Below, one piece after another: positions 61,298-61,857 of a DNA stretch of 61,857 nucleotides (position 1 is its first letter; every line of letters starts with the position of its first letter). The notes under the pieces were generated by a model. That model did not search any database. It saw only the letters and a program-made list of their open reading frames with translations, and was not told where the DNA came from. The DNA is taken from the NCBI GenBank assembly GCA_002706085.1, contig PAJO01000022.1:1-61857 (forward strand), in the 5' to 3' direction. A program made the translations under genes and the position numbers. The stretch comes from Alcanivoracaceae bacterium. Its GTDB lineage: Bacteria > Pseudomonadota > Gammaproteobacteria > Pseudomonadales > Alcanivoracaceae.

Positions 61298-61857
61298 ATG
61301 CGAATAGTCATGGCCCAGCAGAACGCGCTGGTGGGGGATATCGAAGGGAATGCCCAGCGGGTTATTGCGTCAGCAGATGAAGCCCGGCGTTTGTTGGGGG
61401 CGGACCTTGTGCTGTTTCCTGAACTGATGCTGACCGGCTATCCGCCAGAGGATCTGCTGCTGCGCCCCAGCCTGAACAGCCGTGTGGATGAAGCGCTGGC
61501 GGAGATCGGCGCCAGAGTCTCTGTCCCCGTCGTGCTGGGTTACCCTGCGGTGCGTAATGGTTTACGCCGAAATGCGGCAGGGGTGATTTTCCCGGGAGAC
61601 AAAGGCCCCCGGCACGAATATTTCAAACAACACCTGCCCAATTACCGGGTGTTTGATGAAAAGCGTTACTTTCAGCGAGGCGACAAACCCTGCACCTTTG
61701 AGCTGCAGGGGTGGACGCTGGGGCTGACCATCTGTGAGGACATCTGGCATGCCGAGCCTGCTGCGCAGTTGCAGCAGGCGGGCGTGGATGTGGTGCTCAA
61801 CCTCAATGCCTCGCCGTTCCGGGCCAACAAGGTGGCGGAGCGTCTGGAGCAGGTCGA
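61298..61857 (+). CDS. nadE: Glutamine-dependent NAD synthetase, 5' part
   Basis: First 186 residues; the gene is cut by the window end. The visible part is the glutaminase (nitrilase) domain: MRIVMAQQNALVGDIEGNAQRV, catalytic Glu in FPELMLTGYPPEDLLLRP, Lys in YFKQHLPNYRVFDEKRYF and Cys in LTICEDIWH. It would feed ammonia to the missing synthetase domain that converts deamido-NAD to NAD. AGG lies upstream of the ATG at 61298. Confidence 0.93.
   Translation, partial: MRIVMAQQNALVGDIEGNAQRVIASADEARRLLGADLVLFPELMLTGYPPEDLLLRPSLNSRVDEALAEIGARVSVPVVLGYPAVRNGLRRNAAGVIFPGDKGPRHEYFKQHLPNYRVFDEKRYFQRGDKPCTFELQGWTLGLTICEDIWHAEPAAQLQQAGVDVVLNLNASPFRANKVAERLEQV

Overview
The window reads as chromosome of a GC-rich marine-type gammaproteobacterium. 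Two things point to Alcanivorax or a close relative. First, the order of housekeeping blocks follows Pseudomonas: rpsM-rpsK-rpsD-rpoA-rplQ, then uvrA, an MFS gene and ssb; and ispB/rplU-rpmA-obgE-proB, rpsT/murJ-ribF-ileS-lspA-fkpB-ispH, then the minor pilin cluster, thiO and pilR/pilS. Second, lipid-storage genes sit between these blocks: a two-domain fatty acyl-CoA reductase of the wax-ester type and a phasin-like protein. The genus is an inference from gene content, not a database result. There is no tRNA, rRNA, CRISPR array, prophage or insertion sequence.

Layout. 1-2970: end of the alpha ribosomal operon. 3043-5260: small metabolic genes and a secreted glycerophosphodiesterase. 5435-10717: uvrA with a clear LexA box, a CsgD-like regulator and a YajR-like transporter. 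10792-15112: ssb followed by type II secretion genes gspN, gspC and gspD, without the rest of the gsp set. 15218-17708: a membrane adenylate cyclase coupled to a repeat-rich lipoprotein. 17883-24014: epoxide hydrolase with a MazG-like gene, fatty acyl reductase with a divergent TetR regulator, and several small enzymes. 24134-28838: MoxR ATPase plus VWA protein, convergent with a hybrid histidine kinase. 28967-36483: outer membrane barrel, ABC1 kinase, phasin-like protein, two unknown small proteins, an HSDL2-like dehydrogenase facing an AraC regulator, and a HIT / CPXCG / cation antiporter run. 36490-49873: conserved housekeeping block. 50126-60919: type IV pilus minor pilins, PilY1 and the PilSR two-component system. 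61298-61857: start of nadE, cut by the window edge.

The most informative regulatory signals are these. Three related 14-bp palindromes lie on the fatty acyl reductase promoter and the tetR start. A perfect CRP/Vfr-type site (TGTGA-N6-TCACA) lies upstream of the minor pilin operon. A second strong CRP-type site lies upstream of a 72-residue unknown protein. An adenylate cyclase is encoded in the same window, so a cAMP circuit linking surface structures to small unknown proteins is plausible but unproven. A REP/REPIN-like palindromic repeat family occupies two intergenic gaps of the housekeeping block. Coding density is high and no gene-free stretch reaches 300 bases.
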